This document shows positions 6,703 to 7,180 of a stretch of 7,180 nt of DNA, piece after piece. A program made the translations under genes and the position numbers. The notes under the pieces were generated by a model. That model searched no databases, was not told the DNA's origin, and saw only the letters and a program-made list of their open reading frames with translations. Position 1 is the first letter of the stretch. Each line of letters starts with the position of its first letter. Source of the DNA: Hyphomonadaceae bacterium UBA2389. GTDB taxonomy: Bacteria; Pseudomonadota; Alphaproteobacteria; Caulobacterales; Aquidulcibacteraceae. The stretch is taken from positions 1 to 7,180 of the forward strand of contig DDSN01000045.1 of assembly GCA_002343395.1 (NCBI GenBank). Reading direction: 5' to 3'.

Positions 6703-7058
6703 GCGCGCCCCAACACCAGACCCAGCCAGCATCCGCTCAAGCTAAGCACAACCGAAGCCGCCACGTAAGCGAGCCCTGCGCCGGGTTGATGTTGCAGCAG
6801 ACGAACCGCTTCGATGGAAAACGCCGAAAACGTGGTGAACCCGCCGAGAAACCCAACGCCCAGGGCGAGGCGGAGTCCTTCCTGCTCCGGCCCTACGCGC
6901 GCGGCGAGCACGCCCATGGCTATGCCCCCGAGGACATTCACCGTCAGCGTGCCCCACGGAAAGCCAACGCCAGCCGCGCGCGCGATAAGCATTCCCAGAC
7001 CATAACGCGCAAGCGAGCCAGCGGCCCCGCCCAGCGCAACCAAGAGCAGCTGGTTCAT
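6699..7058 (-). CDS. crcB: CrcB/Fluc fluoride ion channel
   Basis: This 119-residue hydrophobic protein would form a dual-topology dimeric channel in the inner membrane that lets fluoride leave the cell. Four membrane segments can be read (about residues 2-28, 34-54, 62-88 and 95-117). Family motifs are GGAAGSLARYG (10-20, with R18), WGTLTVNVLGG (35-45, with N41) and GFLGGFTTFSAFSIE (69-83), which holds the Phe and Thr/Ser residues expected to line the fluoride path. Length is typical for the single-gene form. ATG 7058 overlaps the stop of an upstream gene by ATGA, so crcB is inside an operon, and no fluoride riboswitch can precede it directly. The visible sequence shows no truncation. Confidence 0.95.
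   Translation of the reverse strand: MNQLLLVALGGAAGSLARYGLGMLIARAAGVGFPWGTLTVNVLGGIAMGVLAARVGPEQEGLRLALGVGFLGGFTTFSAFSIEAVRLLQHQPGAGLAYVAASVVLSLSGCWLGLVLGRA
7055..7058 (-). other. ATGA stop/start overlap, upstream gene to crcB
   Basis: The upstream frame ends GGA TGA, with the TGA at 7057-7055, and the crcB ATG occupies 7058-7056. There is no clear Shine-Dalgarno upstream of crcB, so coupling is likely. Confidence 0.65.
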
Positions 7059-7180
7059 CCGGACGGAGCAAGACGCGCGCGCAAACTCGTGGCGACGGTG
7101 CTCGCGTCATAAGCGTTTGAATCGGCCGGCTTGGGACCTTCGCCGAAGCGGATCTCGACAGTGGCGGCGTGCGCTTGTTG
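7055..7180 (-). CDS. C-terminal end of an unidentified protein
   Basis: An open frame enters from the high-coordinate edge and gives 41 residues ending ARLAPSG before TGA 7057-7055, where it overlaps the crcB start. The visible part contains ATVEIRFGEGPKPAD and then a short helix-like tail STVATSLRARLAPSG. The pattern of a beta-strand followed by FGE and a final helix recalls the tail of PlsC-like lysophospholipid acyltransferases, but this is a weak resemblance and I do not assign a function. The codon use and the exact four-base overlap argue that the frame is real. The start lies outside the window. Confidence 0.6.
   Translation of the reverse strand, partial: QQAHAATVEIRFGEGPKPADSNAYDASTVATSLRARLAPSG

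Noticed and set aside
5833..6768. Plus-strand open frame of 311 codons opposite rluC
   Set aside because: rluC on the other strand has clear catalytic motifs throughout; this frame has no family signature and crosses the crcB/rluC boundary.
7055..7180. Fluoride riboswitch upstream of crcB
   Set aside because: The region directly before crcB is coding sequence of an upstream gene that overlaps the crcB start, and no riboswitch fold is apparent.

Overview
The window is high-GC bacterial DNA, and every gene I can support lies on the minus strand. Read from high to low coordinate the order is: an unidentified gene end (7180 to 7055), crcB fluoride channel, rluC-type 23S rRNA pseudouridine synthase, a large TPR/oxygenase-fold protein (here called A), an ATP12-family F1-ATPase assembly chaperone, a second large TPR/2OG-Fe(II) oxygenase (B), a TPR-only protein (C), and the first 170 codons of pccB. 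ATP12 is found in alphaproteobacteria and mitochondria. Its presence beside crcB, rluC and pccB, together with the GC content and codon use, points to an alphaproteobacterium, perhaps a Caulobacterales/Hyphomonadaceae-like lineage. The order is an inference.

The layout looks like one long co-directional transcription unit. Four junctions are 4-bp stop/start overlaps (ATGA or GTGA): X/crcB, crcB/rluC, rluC/A and ATP12/B. The others are short gaps: 53 bp A to ATP12, 52 bp B to C, 7 bp C to pccB. I see no convincing terminator or promoter, so the promoter probably lies beyond position 7180. The housekeeping genes (fluoride export, rRNA modification, F1 assembly, propionyl-CoA metabolism) do not form one pathway.

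The part worth attention is the set of three TPR paralogues around ATP12. B has a complete-looking oxygenase domain (H516, H518, H579 and R589). A has the same architecture and aligns over this region without gaps, but it has Asn and Gln where B has its second and third His, so it looks like a pseudoenzyme. C matches only the N-terminal TPR part of B and has no oxygenase domain. An active enzyme, a probably inactive homologue and a stand-alone TPR protein in one operon suggest a multi-component protein-modification or scaffold system of unknown substrate. That functional reading is inference. The sequence itself shows the paralogy, the residue changes and the coupling.

The plus strand has long open frames, but they are antisense shadows of GC-rich genes. 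No RNA gene, mobile element, CRISPR array or riboswitch was seen.
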